A DNA stretch of 64,000 nt, from assembly GCF_015207605.1 (NCBI RefSeq), contig NZ_JADEWO010000004.1, positions 62,001 to 126,000 on the forward strand, read 5' to 3'. The stretch's first letter is position 1. Each line of letters begins with the position of its first letter. A model generated the notes under the pieces. It was not told the DNA's origin. It worked only from the letters and a program-made list of their open reading frames with translations, and searched no databases. This document shows positions 38,531-49,449 of the stretch, piece after piece. The stretch is from Oculatella sp. LEGE 06141 (GTDB lineage Bacteria; Cyanobacteriota; Cyanobacteriia; Elainellales; Elainellaceae). The translations under genes were made by a program, and so were the position numbers.

Positions 38531-39817
38531 ATGGTTAAAGCTTCAAGTCCGTCTCAGCTTCCCTACCGCTTATTTCGGTTTAGTCTGGCAAGTCTCCCGT
38601 TTCTGTACTACGCCAGCCTGGTTGGATTGGCGATCGTGATTGCGGTTCTGTTCAGAAGGTTTAAGCACACGGCACTTGATCCAATCACCCGTAATGGGCT
38701 GTTGGCGATTAGCGTATTGCTCGTGTTGAGTGCCTCGGTTGCGTTTAATCGCGGTGAGGCGTTTTTGCAACTGACTAACTTTCTACCGTTTTTTGTCTTG
38801 TTTGGTGTCCTGCCGTTTGTGTTCAACAGCGTCAATCGCCTGGAGCGTGTGGCGATCGACCTCGTTTTAACGTCTATTCCCATTAACATCATTGCGTTTT
38901 TTGAATACCTGCTGAAGTTGCCGCACCTGTCGCCGTCGATTCGCCGCATTCCGTTCGTTCACTGGGTGCGATCGGCTCCCCATAAAGGTCGCGCTATGGT
39001 GATGTTTGATCACCCCAACGCCCTGGCTAGCTACTTAGTTCTGGTTTTTGGTTTAGGGTTGGGCTTAATTCTTGGGGGGTTAGCCGAGCAGCAAGCCAAT
39101 GCCGAGGCGCAACCCTCCAGGCCACCCACACAACCCTGGACGATGCTGCTGTTCTGCGGTACCTTTCTCAATCTGGTGGGAATCTTCAGCTCTGGATCAA
39201 GGAACGGTATTCTGGTCGCTATTTCCCAGCTTGTGATTTTTACCCTGTGCGTTAAGGCAAGCCGCCATGTTTTACTCACTGCGCTGTTTAGCATTGCCAG
39301 TGTCTTAATTGGGGCTGCGCTGTTTGGCATTGGTGGCCGCGCCCTCTCCCTGGTTGGTTGGGCAGATGATCCAAGGGTTGGGGTATGGCGCGTGGCGCTT
39401 GGGTTGATCCACGATCGCCCCTGGCTGGGATGGGGGTTAGGCAATTACAAGTTTTTGTACCCCCTGCGTCGCTCAGCCTACGACTTTCCGCATGTGTTCC
39501 ATCCCCACAATTTCTGGCTGTTGCTCAGCTCCGAAGCTGGACTGTTAGTTATGGTTGGGTTAACTGCCCTGGTGGGCTACATTTGCTGCAAAGCCGCCAG
39601 TTCTATCCTTTCAAGTACAACGCCACTGCCCCATCGGGGCGTTGGCATTGGCTATTTGCTGTCGTTCTGGGGCTGTATGGCGTTTGCTCTATTCGATGTC
39701 ACGTTTTATGATGCGCGAATTAACGTGTTGAACTGGGCGATTTTAGCTGGACTTTACTCAATTGCAGTCAGGTCACTGTCTGCCAAATCAATTGCAGCCG
39801 AATCTACATCTGGCTGA
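38531..39817 (+). CDS. O-antigen ligase / polymerase-like membrane protein
   Basis: 428 residues with about 11 membrane segments. GRAMVMFDHPNALASYLVLV and LGLIHDRPWLGWGLGNYKFL plus PHVFHPHNFWLLLSSEAGLL are the periplasmic-loop signatures of the Wzy/WaaL O-antigen ligase superfamily. It begins 6 bp after the WbaP-like gene, so is translated from the same message. It may polymerise repeat units or ligate the finished chain. Its last 64 nt overlap the tail of the converging gene below. Confidence 0.92.
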   Translation: MVKASSPSQLPYRLFRFSLASLPFLYYASLVGLAIVIAVLFRRFKHTALDPITRNGLLAISVLLVLSASVAFNRGEAFLQLTNFLPFFVLFGVLPFVFNSVNRLERVAIDLVLTSIPINIIAFFEYLLKLPHLSPSIRRIPFVHWVRSAPHKGRAMVMFDHPNALASYLVLVFGLGLGLILGGLAEQQANAEAQPSRPPTQPWTMLLFCGTFLNLVGIFSSGSRNGILVAISQLVIFTLCVKASRHVLLTALFSIASVLIGAALFGIGGRALSLVGWADDPRVGVWRVALGLIHDRPWLGWGLGNYKFLYPLRRSAYDFPHVFHPHNFWLLLSSEAGLLVMVGLTALVGYICCKAASSILSSTTPLPHRGVGIGYLLSFWGCMAFALFDVTFYDARINVLNWAILAGLYSIAVRSLSAKSIAAESTSG

Positions 39818-40350
39818 GCGATCGCCCGTTTCATGGCTTGCTGAATCACCAACCGCTGCTCTGCATCGTAACCCCAGCGGTCTAAAAATGCTTGATAAGA
39901 GCCAACTCCAGTCACGGCGCTCTCAAGCAGTTTGCTGGCTTTTTCTGCGACGAGCGGCAGTTGGGTCAGTTGAATCAGGTTGAATGTGCGCGATCGCACC
40001 TGCTCAGACCCTTGTGCCATCTCTGCGTTTTGGTTGCGACGGTGAGTGATCGCCATTGCCGATGACATAGCCAGGTTCTTGACTAGCAGTTCGGCAACGG
40101 TTTCTGGAGCAGACTGCAAGGCTCGGATCACTGCCGGAGAAGGATGGTCGGCCAGCGATCGCTCCCCCGACAAGTAGGTGACAAAAAATCCGCGTGCCCC
40201 GTTTTGGCTGCTAACCAGGGCGGCGATCGCCTGTTCTATCTCCGCATCCGAACAGGCACCCTGCTCGATCTGCGCCAACAATGAGTCGGTGAGGGCGATC
40301 GCCTGTTCAAACGTTACAGATTCGGGAACATGAAACGTCGGTTCAGCCAT
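39754..40350 (-). CDS. Conserved hypothetical protein, possibly cyanobacterial
   Basis: 198 residues, no membrane segment, helix-rich (SPAVIRALQSAPETVAELLV and LVAEKASKLLESAVTGVGSY). It converges on and overlaps the last 64 nt of the O-antigen-ligase-like gene. I do not recognise the family. Codon use and the ATG context are ordinary. The overlap implies some coding constraint on both strands. Confidence 0.7.
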   Translation of the reverse strand: MAEPTFHVPESVTFEQAIALTDSLLAQIEQGACSDAEIEQAIAALVSSQNGARGFFVTYLSGERSLADHPSPAVIRALQSAPETVAELLVKNLAMSSAMAITHRRNQNAEMAQGSEQVRSRTFNLIQLTQLPLVAEKASKLLESAVTGVGSYQAFLDRWGYDAEQRLVIQQAMKRAIAQPDVDSAAIDLADSDLTAIE

Positions 40351-40829
40351 AGATTAAACAGCACTCAAACGGTGATGATGTAGACTCTAACTGTAAAAAC
40401 GGTTAATCAACCTTCCTCAAGAGGCAATCTGGTTGTAATTTTGCTGGGTTGCAACGGGCTGGTACTTTTATTAATACAGATGTTCAATAATACGGGTGTT
40501 TCATCTCTAAGTTGGGCTTTAATTTGAATAGCGTTTATGGCTGTTTTAGATAAGCAATTAAGAGGGTGTCTGAGAATGGCTCAACATTCTAAATTAGCCC
40601 CCTAAATCCCCCAAAAATGGGGGACTTTGAAACAGAATTGATTCGGAAGTACCCCAATTCTGGGGGATTAGGGGGCGGTTCGAGTTGGAGCTTAGCACTT
40701 TTAAGACATCCTCTAAGGCCGTTCATTGCTTGAGCGAGCCAGTTTGGACGGTTAAGAAGCCCCAATTCATTAATGCTGCATTTACCTTAGTAGTCTAAAG
40801 CGTAAAATCGCCCTATGTAAGGCTGGCTC
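40351..40829. other. Intergenic region upstream of ruvB with MITE-like element
   Basis: About 480 bp. The middle is the 154-bp element annotated separately. The rest is AT-rich with no coding signal. Confidence 0.5.
40561..40714. mobile_element. MITE-like non-autonomous transposable element
   Basis: 154 bp with imperfect terminal inverted repeats of at least 21 bp: AGAGGGTGTCTGAGAATGGCT at the left and AGAGGATGTCTTAAAAGTGCT read from the right end. The centre holds a further inverted repeat, CCCCCTAAATCCCCCA against TGGGGGATTAGGGGGC. No transposase is encoded. The GAGGGTGTCTGA end is of the kind seen at IS5-related elements, but I could not confirm a match or a clear target-site duplication. 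Confidence 0.75.
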
Positions 40830-41972
40830 ATGGCAATTATTTCCTCAAAGCAACCGCCCTTAGATCCCGATAATCGGCCAGGTACCGATCGACCAGAGCG
40901 ATCGGTACCTGGCCGCGAGTTTCGGCTGCCGCAAACCGAGGAGGCGTTACTGCAAGCAGAGGGCAACGTTGACGAATACGGCAAACAAGAGGAAAGCCTT
41001 CGGCCAAAGCGGCTGGCCGATTATGTGGGGCAAAAAGATTTAAAAGACGTATTGGATATTGCCATTCGTGCCGCTCAAGGCCGCAAAGAAACGCTAGATC
41101 ATCTGCTGCTATATGGCCCTCCCGGTCTGGGAAAAACCACCATGTCTCTAATTTTGGCGGCAGAGATGCAGGTGAATTGCAAAATTACGTCGGCTCCGGC
41201 ATTAGAGCGTCCCAGAGATATTGTGGGCTTACTCGTCAATTTGCAACCGGGCGATGTTTTGTTTATTGACGAAATTCACCGTTTGCCACGCGTGACTGAA
41301 GAGATTCTTTACCCGGCGATGGAAGACTTTCGGCTGGATGTCACCATTGGTAAAGGGCAAAGTGCCCGTACACGCAGCATTCCACTGCAACGATTTACCC
41401 TCGTTGGCGCAACGACAAGGGTAGGGGCGTTAACGTCGCCATTACGCGATCGCTTTGGGTTGATTCAGCGCTTGCGGTTCTACGAGTTGGATGAACTCAC
41501 CCTGATTGTGCAGCGAACGGCAGAGATTTTGAACACGCCAACTACCCAGGAAGGAGCCGAAGAGATTGCCCGACGCGCCAGGGGCACCCCCCGAATTGCA
41601 AACCGCTTGCTGAAGCGAGTCCGAGACTATGTTGAGGTTAAGTTAACCGGAGCTAAAATCAGCCGCACGATCGCCGCTGAAGCGTTGGAATTGTTCAACG
41701 TCGATCCGTGTGGGCTGGATTGGACCGATCGCCGCATGTTAACGGTAATGATTGAGAATTTTGGCGGTGGCCCGGTTGGGCTAGATACGATCGCCGCTGC
41801 TACCGGGGAAGACTCGCAAACTATTGAGGAGGTATACGAACCGTATCTGCTGCAAATTGGCTACCTCCAGCGTACTCCCAGAGGCCGAATTGCCACCCCA
41901 GCCGCCTGGAACCATTTGGGATATCAGCATCCGGGGCGACAGCTACCGTTGTTGTCGAAAGAGGTCAACTAA
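40830..41972 (+). CDS. ruvB: Holliday junction branch migration helicase RuvB
   Basis: 380 residues; the first ~45 are an extension relative to most RuvB. After that [20 protein letters not shown], Walker [12 protein letters not shown], Walker [13 protein letters not shown], sensor [18 protein letters not shown] and the winged-helix domain ([20 protein letters not shown]) are full length. It drives branch migration with RuvA in recombination repair. A 17-bp-arm palindrome lies within the extension's coding sequence (40875-40915), encoding [13 protein letters not shown]. No other recombination gene is adjacent. Confidence 0.96.
   Translation: MAIISSKQPPLDPDNRPGTDRPERSVPGREFRLPQTEEALLQAEGNVDEYGKQEESLRPKRLADYVGQKDLKDVLDIAIRAAQGRKETLDHLLLYGPPGLGKTTMSLILAAEMQVNCKITSAPALERPRDIVGLLVNLQPGDVLFIDEIHRLPRVTEEILYPAMEDFRLDVTIGKGQSARTRSIPLQRFTLVGATTRVGALTSPLRDRFGLIQRLRFYELDELTLIVQRTAEILNTPTTQEGAEEIARRARGTPRIANRLLKRVRDYVEVKLTGAKISRTIAAEALELFNVDPCGLDWTDRRMLTVMIENFGGGPVGLDTIAAATGEDSQTIEEVYEPYLLQIGYLQRTPRGRIATPAAWNHLGYQHPGRQLPLLSKEVN
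40875..40915. repeat. Perfect palindrome with 17-bp arms inside ruvB
   Basis: CGGCCAGGTACCGATCG at 40875-40891, a 7-nt spacer, and its exact reverse complement CGATCGGTACCTGGCCG at 40899-40915. It stays in frame, adding about 13 residues to the N-terminal extension. It looks like an inserted repetitive element tolerated by the protein. Confidence 0.9.
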
Positions 41973-42012
41973 CGGAATTGTCCTCTGGCTTGAAACCTGT
42001 CATGATTGACTG

Positions 42013-42828
42013 ATGTTAAGACATTTTCTGACGCTGTTACTGGCCGCCACCCTTGTGTTGAGTTGGGCGATCGCATCTCCAGCCTATGCTCAGTCGGAGG
42101 AACCTTCGTTTATCAACTGGGTTGAAGGTTTAGAGAGTGCGAGAGATCAAGCGTTTGAGGCCACGAATCGGGGTGATTTTGCCGCCGCAGAAACCTATTG
42201 GACTCAGTTGATTGAGCAATTGCCCGAAAACCCAGCATTCTGGAGCAATCGCGGTAATGTGCGGGTCAGCCAAAACAAGCTGGATGAAGCGATCGCAGAT
42301 TACAACAAGGCGATTGAACTGGCTCCTACCGCTCCCGATCCCTATCTCAACCGGGGTACAGCGCTGGAAGGGTTGAAGCGCTGGGATGAGGCGATCGCAG
42401 ATTACAACAAAGTTTTAGAGCTTGATCCAGACGATCCGGCCGCCTACAACAATCGCGGTAACGCCGAAGCAGGTCGGGGCAACTGGCAACAGGCCGTTGA
42501 TGACTTCAAACGCGCCAGTGAATTAGTCCGAGATTATGCCTTTGCCCGTGCCAACTATGCGCTGGCACTGTACCAGATTGGCGAAACCGACGAGGCGATT
42601 CGCACCATGCGGAATCTGGTTCGCAAATATCCTCGGTTTGCTGATATGCGGGCGGCCTTGACAGCAGCATTGTGGGTGAACGGTCAACAGGGTGAAGCAG
42701 AGAGCAACTGGGTGGCCGCAGTCGGGTTAGATTCGCGCTACAAAGATTTAGATTGGGTGGCAAACGTCCGCCGCTGGTCGCCTGCAATGGTGGATGCGCT
42801 CGGTAAGTTTCTGAGTTTGTCGGGCTGA
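42013..42828 (+). CDS. Secreted TPR protein
   Basis: 271 residues with a signal peptide (LTLLLAATLVLSWAIASPAYA, cleavage after AYA). TPR units follow: AFWSNRGNVRVSQNKLDEAI, PDPYLNRGTALEGLKRWDEA, PAAYNNRGNAEAGRGNWQQA and AFARANYALALYQIGETDEA. The C-terminal part is less regular. It would act as a scaffold in the periplasm or thylakoid lumen. It starts 40 bp after ruvB, perhaps on the same transcript. Confidence 0.9.
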   Translation: MLRHFLTLLLAATLVLSWAIASPAYAQSEEPSFINWVEGLESARDQAFEATNRGDFAAAETYWTQLIEQLPENPAFWSNRGNVRVSQNKLDEAIADYNKAIELAPTAPDPYLNRGTALEGLKRWDEAIADYNKVLELDPDDPAAYNNRGNAEAGRGNWQQAVDDFKRASELVRDYAFARANYALALYQIGETDEAIRTMRNLVRKYPRFADMRAALTAALWVNGQQGEAESNWVAAVGLDSRYKDLDWVANVRRWSPAMVDALGKFLSLSG

Positions 42829-42866
42829 TTATCTTCTAACCAGTCTTCTAAACCGCTCGCTTCTGT

Positions 42867-43703
42867 TTACCCTCCTGCATTGGCTGCGCTAGATGCCGTT
42901 TGCACTATCTCTAGAATTACAGTGGGCGTGAGCTGTTCTACATTGGCAAGGACGATCGCCGCTCCCGCTTCAATTAACGTGTTGCTATACGCCTGCCGAT
43001 AGTCTTCTGGCGCTTGGGCATGGGGCGGCAAAATTCCAACTCCCACCCAGAGACGATCGGGCTGGTGCGATCGCGCCTTTTCAACAGTACTCATATCGGC
43101 AACCGTATCCCCCACATACAGCACGGGGGCGGGTGATGCTGCCGCCGTTGAGCTTGCTTCCAGTTGGCTTAGTACATCAAATAGTCCTGTTGGGTCTGGT
43201 TTGCCTGGTGCGTCCTCCATTGCCACCAACACAGGTGCAGACAACCCCAACCGCTTTTCCAGGGCGTAAGTAGCCGATCCTCTAGTCGCACCGCTAAAGA
43301 AGCCCCACGCAATGTTAGCCTCGGTTAACTGCTGCAAATAAGCAGGAGTTAGCAACAGGGGTTCTTCACAGATGTACCCCGTCCAATGGTGTGGATCGGG
43401 GCCACGATAACGGCTCTGGAAAAAAGCAACCATTGCTTCATAATCCAGGAACAACTGCGATCGCCCCTGCCCCTGGGTTTCAAAATAGCGATACACCAGC
43501 TCGCGCGATGCTTCCCAGTCGTTGTTCCAAATCCCTTCAGCTTTGAGAATATCAATGTCTGCCTGAGACGGACGGTACGCGCCAGCGGTAAACTGCTCGA
43601 CCGTATCTGCCAGGGCGCGGCGGTAAGACCCACCAACATCCCGCACCACTCCGTCAATATCAAAAACGGCGATCGCAGAAATGGGTTGCTTAACTTGCGG
43701 CAC
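42867..43703 (-). CDS. HAD-family phosphatase (TIGR01548-like)
   Basis: 278 residues with a GTG start after GAGGAATT. The HAD nucleophile motif is AIAVFDIDGVVRDVGGSYRR. FFSGATRGSATYALEKRLGL holds motif II and PVLYVGDTVADMSTVEKARS the acidic motif IV. This is like a cyanobacterial group noted alongside inositol-monophosphatase-like HAD proteins. The natural substrate is unknown. The gene is divergent from the PSRP-3 gene. Confidence 0.85.
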   Translation of the reverse strand: MPQVKQPISAIAVFDIDGVVRDVGGSYRRALADTVEQFTAGAYRPSQADIDILKAEGIWNNDWEASRELVYRYFETQGQGRSQLFLDYEAMVAFFQSRYRGPDPHHWTGYICEEPLLLTPAYLQQLTEANIAWGFFSGATRGSATYALEKRLGLSAPVLVAMEDAPGKPDPTGLFDVLSQLEASSTAAASPAPVLYVGDTVADMSTVEKARSHQPDRLWVGVGILPPHAQAPEDYRQAYSNTLIEAGAAIVLANVEQLTPTVILEIVQTASSAANAGG

Positions 43704-43813
43704 AATTCCTCACAGGTATTCAATTTAGTTCAGCAATCAGCCGCGATGATCTGGACGCGGCTCTGGCTCTTGTGGCAGGAGAGATTTCCAGGTCAAATCA
43801 TTGCCGTATAGTC

Positions 43814-43819
43814 TATAAT
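43814..43819 (+). promoter_or_regulatory. Candidate -10 element upstream of the PSRP-3 gene
   Basis: A consensus TATAAT lies 104 bp before the PSRP-3 start. No good -35 box was found at 16-18 bp spacing, so this is a tentative call. Confidence 0.35.
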
Positions 43820-43922
43820 CCATAGGCTAGATCTTGGTCGTTAGCCATCCTGCAAGCCTGTAGATTAATATAGAGGGTTGTAGCGTTTTGGGAAACAGAC
43901 TAGGGCTGTTCTGGAGGGTTCA

Positions 43923-44222
43923 TTGTCAAAGTTTATTTTGAAAGTTCTCTGGTTAGATGAGAACGTCGCGCTTGCCGTCGATCAAGTCGTCGGCAAAGGT
44001 ACAAGTCCGTTGACTTCCTATTTCTTTTGGCCTCGCAATGATGCCTGGGAGCAGCTAAAAACTGAATTAGAAGGCAAGCACTGGATTGCAGAAGCCGATC
44101 GCATTGAGATTCTCAATCAGGCCACTGAGGTAATCAACTACTGGCAAGAGGAAGGTAAGAACCGTCCGATGTCGGAAGCTCAGGCAAAGTTTCCGGAAGT
44201 GGCGTTTACAGGTAGCGCCTGA
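43923..44222 (+). CDS. ycf65: Ribosomal protein PSRP-3 / Ycf65
   Basis: 99 residues with a TTG start; the family N-terminus [20 protein letters not shown] begins directly after it and GGAGGG sits 4-6 nt upstream, so the rare start is credible. [20 protein letters not shown] and the C-terminal [20 protein letters not shown] are the other conserved blocks. PSRP-3 is a small-subunit ribosomal protein of chloroplasts and cyanobacteria. A terminator follows. Confidence 0.93.
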   Translation: MSKFILKVLWLDENVALAVDQVVGKGTSPLTSYFFWPRNDAWEQLKTELEGKHWIAEADRIEILNQATEVINYWQEEGKNRPMSEAQAKFPEVAFTGSA

Positions 44223-44256
44223 TGCCTGGGGCCTCATAACCTGTAAATCAACAAAC

Positions 44257-44287
44257 AAAGGGACACGATAACCGTGTCCCTTTTGTT
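44257..44287. terminator. Bidirectional terminator between PSRP-3 and atpC
   Basis: AAAGGGACACG and CGTGTCCCTTT form an 11-bp perfect stem with a 5-nt loop, followed by TTGTTAG on the plus strand and preceded by A residues giving T's on the minus strand. It lies 35 bp after the PSRP-3 stop and 70 bp after the atpC stop, which converge here. Confidence 0.88.
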
Positions 44288-44357
44288 AGAAATAAGTTGG
44301 TTGGCAATCAATGCCGCGTTGCTTCACTTTCAACTAAAGTTAAACTTTCAACTGAAG

Positions 44358-44774
44358 TTAAACTGAAGCCGATCCACCTGATGCCTGGAACCGCGCCCTC
44401 GCCCGCTTCAGCGCTTGCGTTGCTTGAATTAGCTCTTGACGGCTGCCGCTGCCTTGCACCTGGTTCAGACGGGCTTCTGCGTCGGAATAAGCTTTACGGG
44501 CTGTTTCGCGGTCAATTTGATCGCCCCGCTCGGCACCATTCACCAGGATTGTCACTTCATTGTTTTCAACTTCGGCAAAGCCACCCAGAAGAGCGATCGC
44601 CACCCAATCTTTGCTCGATCGAACTCGCATCACCCCCGTATCTAACGCCGATAGCAGAGGTGCGTGACCGCTCAGAATTCCTAGCTGACCGGTAGTACTC
44701 GGAAGAATGACTTCTTCAGCTTCAGAGTCCCAGACTGTCTTGTCTGGTGCGATAACACGAACGGTTAATGCCAT
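44358..44774 (-). CDS. atpC: ATP synthase F1 epsilon subunit
   Basis: 138 residues, as usual in cyanobacteria. The N-terminal beta-sandwich begins [20 protein letters not shown], and [20 protein letters not shown] is the family signature. The C-terminal helical part runs from about residue 90 ([20 protein letters not shown]). The subunit inhibits ATP hydrolysis in the dark. It follows the beta subunit gene by 83 bp, as in other cyanobacteria, where beta and epsilon are separated from the main atp cluster. Confidence 0.97.
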   Translation of the reverse strand: MALTVRVIAPDKTVWDSEAEEVILPSTTGQLGILSGHAPLLSALDTGVMRVRSSKDWVAIALLGGFAEVENNEVTILVNGAERGDQIDRETARKAYSDAEARLNQVQGSGSRQELIQATQALKRARARFQASGGSASV

Positions 44775-44857
44775 AGTTTTGGTTCAAATTACTAAAGGTT
44801 AAGGAACAGGGGGTCGGAAACAGAGGAATCTGCTGCCTGTTCCTGTTCCCTTGTTCC

Positions 44858-46666
<1,809 letters not shown>

Positions 46667-48058
46667 ATGACTGACGCGCCGCGCCGCTACCACATTACGA
46701 CCTTTGGTTGTCAGATGAATAAAGCTGACTCCGAACGGATGGCTGGCATTTTAGAAGAGATGGGATTTCAGTGGTCAGACACCCCCGACCAGGCTGAACT
46801 GATTCTCTACAACACCTGTACGATTCGAGACAATGCCGAGCAAAAGGTATATTCCTACTTGGGTCGGCAGGCACGGCGTAAGCATGAGCAGCCCGATCTG
46901 ACCTTAATTGTGGCGGGCTGTGTGGCGCAGCAAGAAGGGGAAGCCTTACTGCGGCGGGTTCCCGAACTGGATTTAGTCATGGGGCCACAGCACGCCAACC
47001 GCTTACAGGAGTTGCTAGAGCAGGTTTTTAACGGGAATCAAATTGCGGCAACTGAACCCGTACATATTTTTGAAGACATCACCAAGCCCCGGCGCGACAG
47101 TACCGTTACGGCCTGGGTCAACGTGATTTACGGTTGCAACGAACGATGCACCTATTGTGTTGTGCCCAATGTGCGGGGAGTAGAGCAATCTCGATCGCCC
47201 GAAGCCATTCGAGCTGAAATGGAAGAGCTGGGGCGGCAGGGCTTCAAAGAAGTGACGTTGCTGGGGCAAAACATTGATGCCTATGGCCGTGACCTACCCG
47301 GAAGTACGGCGGATGGTCGCCATCTGCACACGCTGACCGATTTGCTGTATTTCGTTCATGATGTGCCTGGTATTGAACGAATCCGTTTTGCGACGAGCCA
47401 TCCTCGCTATTTTACAGAGCGGCTAATTCGTGCCTGTGCGGAACTGCCCAAGGTATGTGAGCATTTCCACATTCCGTTTCAGTCGGGCAACAACGACATC
47501 CTCAAAGCCATGTCTCGCGGGTACACCCGTGAAAGATACCTCCGAATTATTGATACCGTTCGCCGTTACATGCCCGATGCCTCGATTAGTGCCGATGCGA
47601 TCGTTGGTTTTCCAGGCGAAACCGAAGCCCAATTCGAAGACACAATGCAGTTGGTGGAGGCGATCGGGTTTGACCAGCTCAATACGGCAGCCTATTCGCC
47701 GCGTCCCGGCACGCCAGCCGCTCTTTGGGATAATCAACTCAGTGAGGACGTAAAGAGCGATCGCCTCCAGCGGTTGAATCATTTAGTCTCGATTAAAGCG
47801 GCTGAGCGATCGCAGCGGTATCACGGGCGAGTCGAAGAAGTGCTGATTGAACAGCAAAACTCCAAAGATCCACAGCAAGTGATGGGACGGACGCGCGGTA
47901 ATCGCCTGACTTTCTGTACGGGGGCGATCGCAGAACTCCAGGGCAAGCTGTTACCCGTTCGGATCACTGACATCAGGGCCTTTAGTTTGACGGGCGAACG
48001 GGTTGACCAACCACCCACGATCGAGTCTGTGCATTTGGCCGGGGCGGGTGTTGATTGA
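46667..48058 (+). CDS. miaB: tRNA-2-methylthio-N6-isopentenyladenosine methylthiotransferase MiaB
   Basis: 463 residues. The N-terminal UPF0004 domain binds one iron-sulfur cluster through [26 protein letters not shown] and [10 protein letters not shown]. The radical SAM cluster is [25 protein letters not shown]-like domain ends the protein ([20 protein letters not shown]). It thiomethylates position 37 in tRNAs that read codons starting with U. Confidence 0.97.
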   Translation: MTDAPRRYHITTFGCQMNKADSERMAGILEEMGFQWSDTPDQAELILYNTCTIRDNAEQKVYSYLGRQARRKHEQPDLTLIVAGCVAQQEGEALLRRVPELDLVMGPQHANRLQELLEQVFNGNQIAATEPVHIFEDITKPRRDSTVTAWVNVIYGCNERCTYCVVPNVRGVEQSRSPEAIRAEMEELGRQGFKEVTLLGQNIDAYGRDLPGSTADGRHLHTLTDLLYFVHDVPGIERIRFATSHPRYFTERLIRACAELPKVCEHFHIPFQSGNNDILKAMSRGYTRERYLRIIDTVRRYMPDASISADAIVGFPGETEAQFEDTMQLVEAIGFDQLNTAAYSPRPGTPAALWDNQLSEDVKSDRLQRLNHLVSIKAAERSQRYHGRVEEVLIEQQNSKDPQQVMGRTRGNRLTFCTGAIAELQGKLLPVRITDIRAFSLTGERVDQPPTIESVHLAGAGVD

Positions 48059-48161
48059 AGCGCGGTTAACACTGGCCGATGGGGTGCGCTTACTCCATGA
48101 TTTGTCGAAATGAACCAGTGTGGTAGGCTATCTGCGATAAGCGCGACGGGAGCAAGGGCAG

Positions 48162-49295
48162 ATGGCACTGCGGGTTGGACTCTTATTTGGGGGCTGTTCT
48201 GGAGAGCATGATGTTTCCATTAGTTCTGCCAGGGCGATCGCTCAAGCCTTAGGCACAGGTGCCAATGCCGATACTTATCAGCTCATGCCGATTTACATTC
48301 AAAAAGATGGGTGTTGGCAAGTCGGCGAGGTTCCGCAGCAGATATTGGCAGGACAACAGCCCGCTCAGTTCGCCGCAGCGCAGCCTGCACCAGGGGGTGT
48401 TGAGTCTAACGTCAGCACCACTAAAACAACGGCTCTATCCGCTCCGGCTACCACTGCACAGCGGTTACAGCGCTGGCAATCGCCATCTCAGGTGGCTGAA
48501 GTAGATGTCTGGTTTCCTGTGTTGCACGGCCCTAACGGAGAAGACGGCACCGTTCAAGGATTGCTGAAATTGATGCAGGTGCCGTTTGTGGGGGCAGGCG
48601 TTTTAGGCTCGGCTGTGGGGATGGACAAAATTGCGATGAAGATGATCTTCTCCCAGGCTGGATTGCCTCAGGTGAACTACATTGCGGTTAACCGTTCCGA
48701 GATTTGGTCTAATCCCTGTGTGTTTCCCAAACTTTGCGATCGGATTGAATTAGAACTGGGATACCCTTGCTTCATTAAACCCGCGAACCTTGGTTCATCC
48801 GTTGGCATCTCCAAAGCCAGAACTCGCGCTCAGCTTGAAGCGGCACTGGATGAAGCGGCTAGCTACGATCGCCGCCTGGTGGTAGAAGCGGGCGTGGTAG
48901 CCCGTGAGCTAGAGTGTGCGGTGCTGGGAAATGACCATCCCCAGGCATCCGTAGTGGGGGAAATTACGTTTCAAAGCGATTTTTATGACTATGAGACAAA
49001 ATACGCTGGCGGATTGGCCGACCTGCTCATTCCTGCACCTGTACCCGAGGCGATCGCTTCCCAGATCCAGGAGATGTCTATTCGAGCGTTCCAGGCCGTT
49101 GATGGGGCAGGGTTAGCGCGAGTTGATTTCTTTTATGTTGAAGCCACTGGAGAGGTGCTGATTAACGAGATCAACACCTTTCCCGGGTTTACGGCTACCA
49201 GTATGTATCCTCGTCTTTGGGGTGCCAGTGGCATTACGTTTCCAGAATTAGTCGATCGCCTCATTCAACTTGCCCTAGAACGCCATGCTGGTTAA
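48162..49295 (+). CDS. ddl: D-alanine--D-alanine ligase
   Basis: 377 residues with three blocks of the ATP-grasp fold: [40 protein letters not shown] and [20 protein letters not shown]. It makes the D-Ala-D-Ala dipeptide for peptidoglycan. A ~35-residue poorly conserved insertion ([17 protein letters not shown]...) lies near residue 70. It follows miaB by 103 bp and precedes a membrane protein gene. Confidence 0.96.
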   Translation: MALRVGLLFGGCSGEHDVSISSARAIAQALGTGANADTYQLMPIYIQKDGCWQVGEVPQQILAGQQPAQFAAAQPAPGGVESNVSTTKTTALSAPATTAQRLQRWQSPSQVAEVDVWFPVLHGPNGEDGTVQGLLKLMQVPFVGAGVLGSAVGMDKIAMKMIFSQAGLPQVNYIAVNRSEIWSNPCVFPKLCDRIELELGYPCFIKPANLGSSVGISKARTRAQLEAALDEAASYDRRLVVEAGVVARELECAVLGNDHPQASVVGEITFQSDFYDYETKYAGGLADLLIPAPVPEAIASQIQEMSIRAFQAVDGAGLARVDFFYVEATGEVLINEINTFPGFTATSMYPRLWGASGITFPELVDRLIQLALERHAG

Positions 49296-49449
49296 AGATT
49301 AGAACCATTGCTGCCGCCCGTCGCTAACTCTTCGGTTCGTCCTCAGGTTGGCATGTTGCAGACTTGCCCTAGCCATGATCCTCGGCAGGTCATAAAATAG
49401 CGGGTAACATGAAACGATCGTCCTATCTCCCCAAAACCGAGGTTGGCTA

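Noticed and set aside
40670-40690. GGTTCGAGT, looking like a tRNA T-loop
   Set aside because: It belongs to the MITE-like element, and no cloverleaf can be drawn around it.
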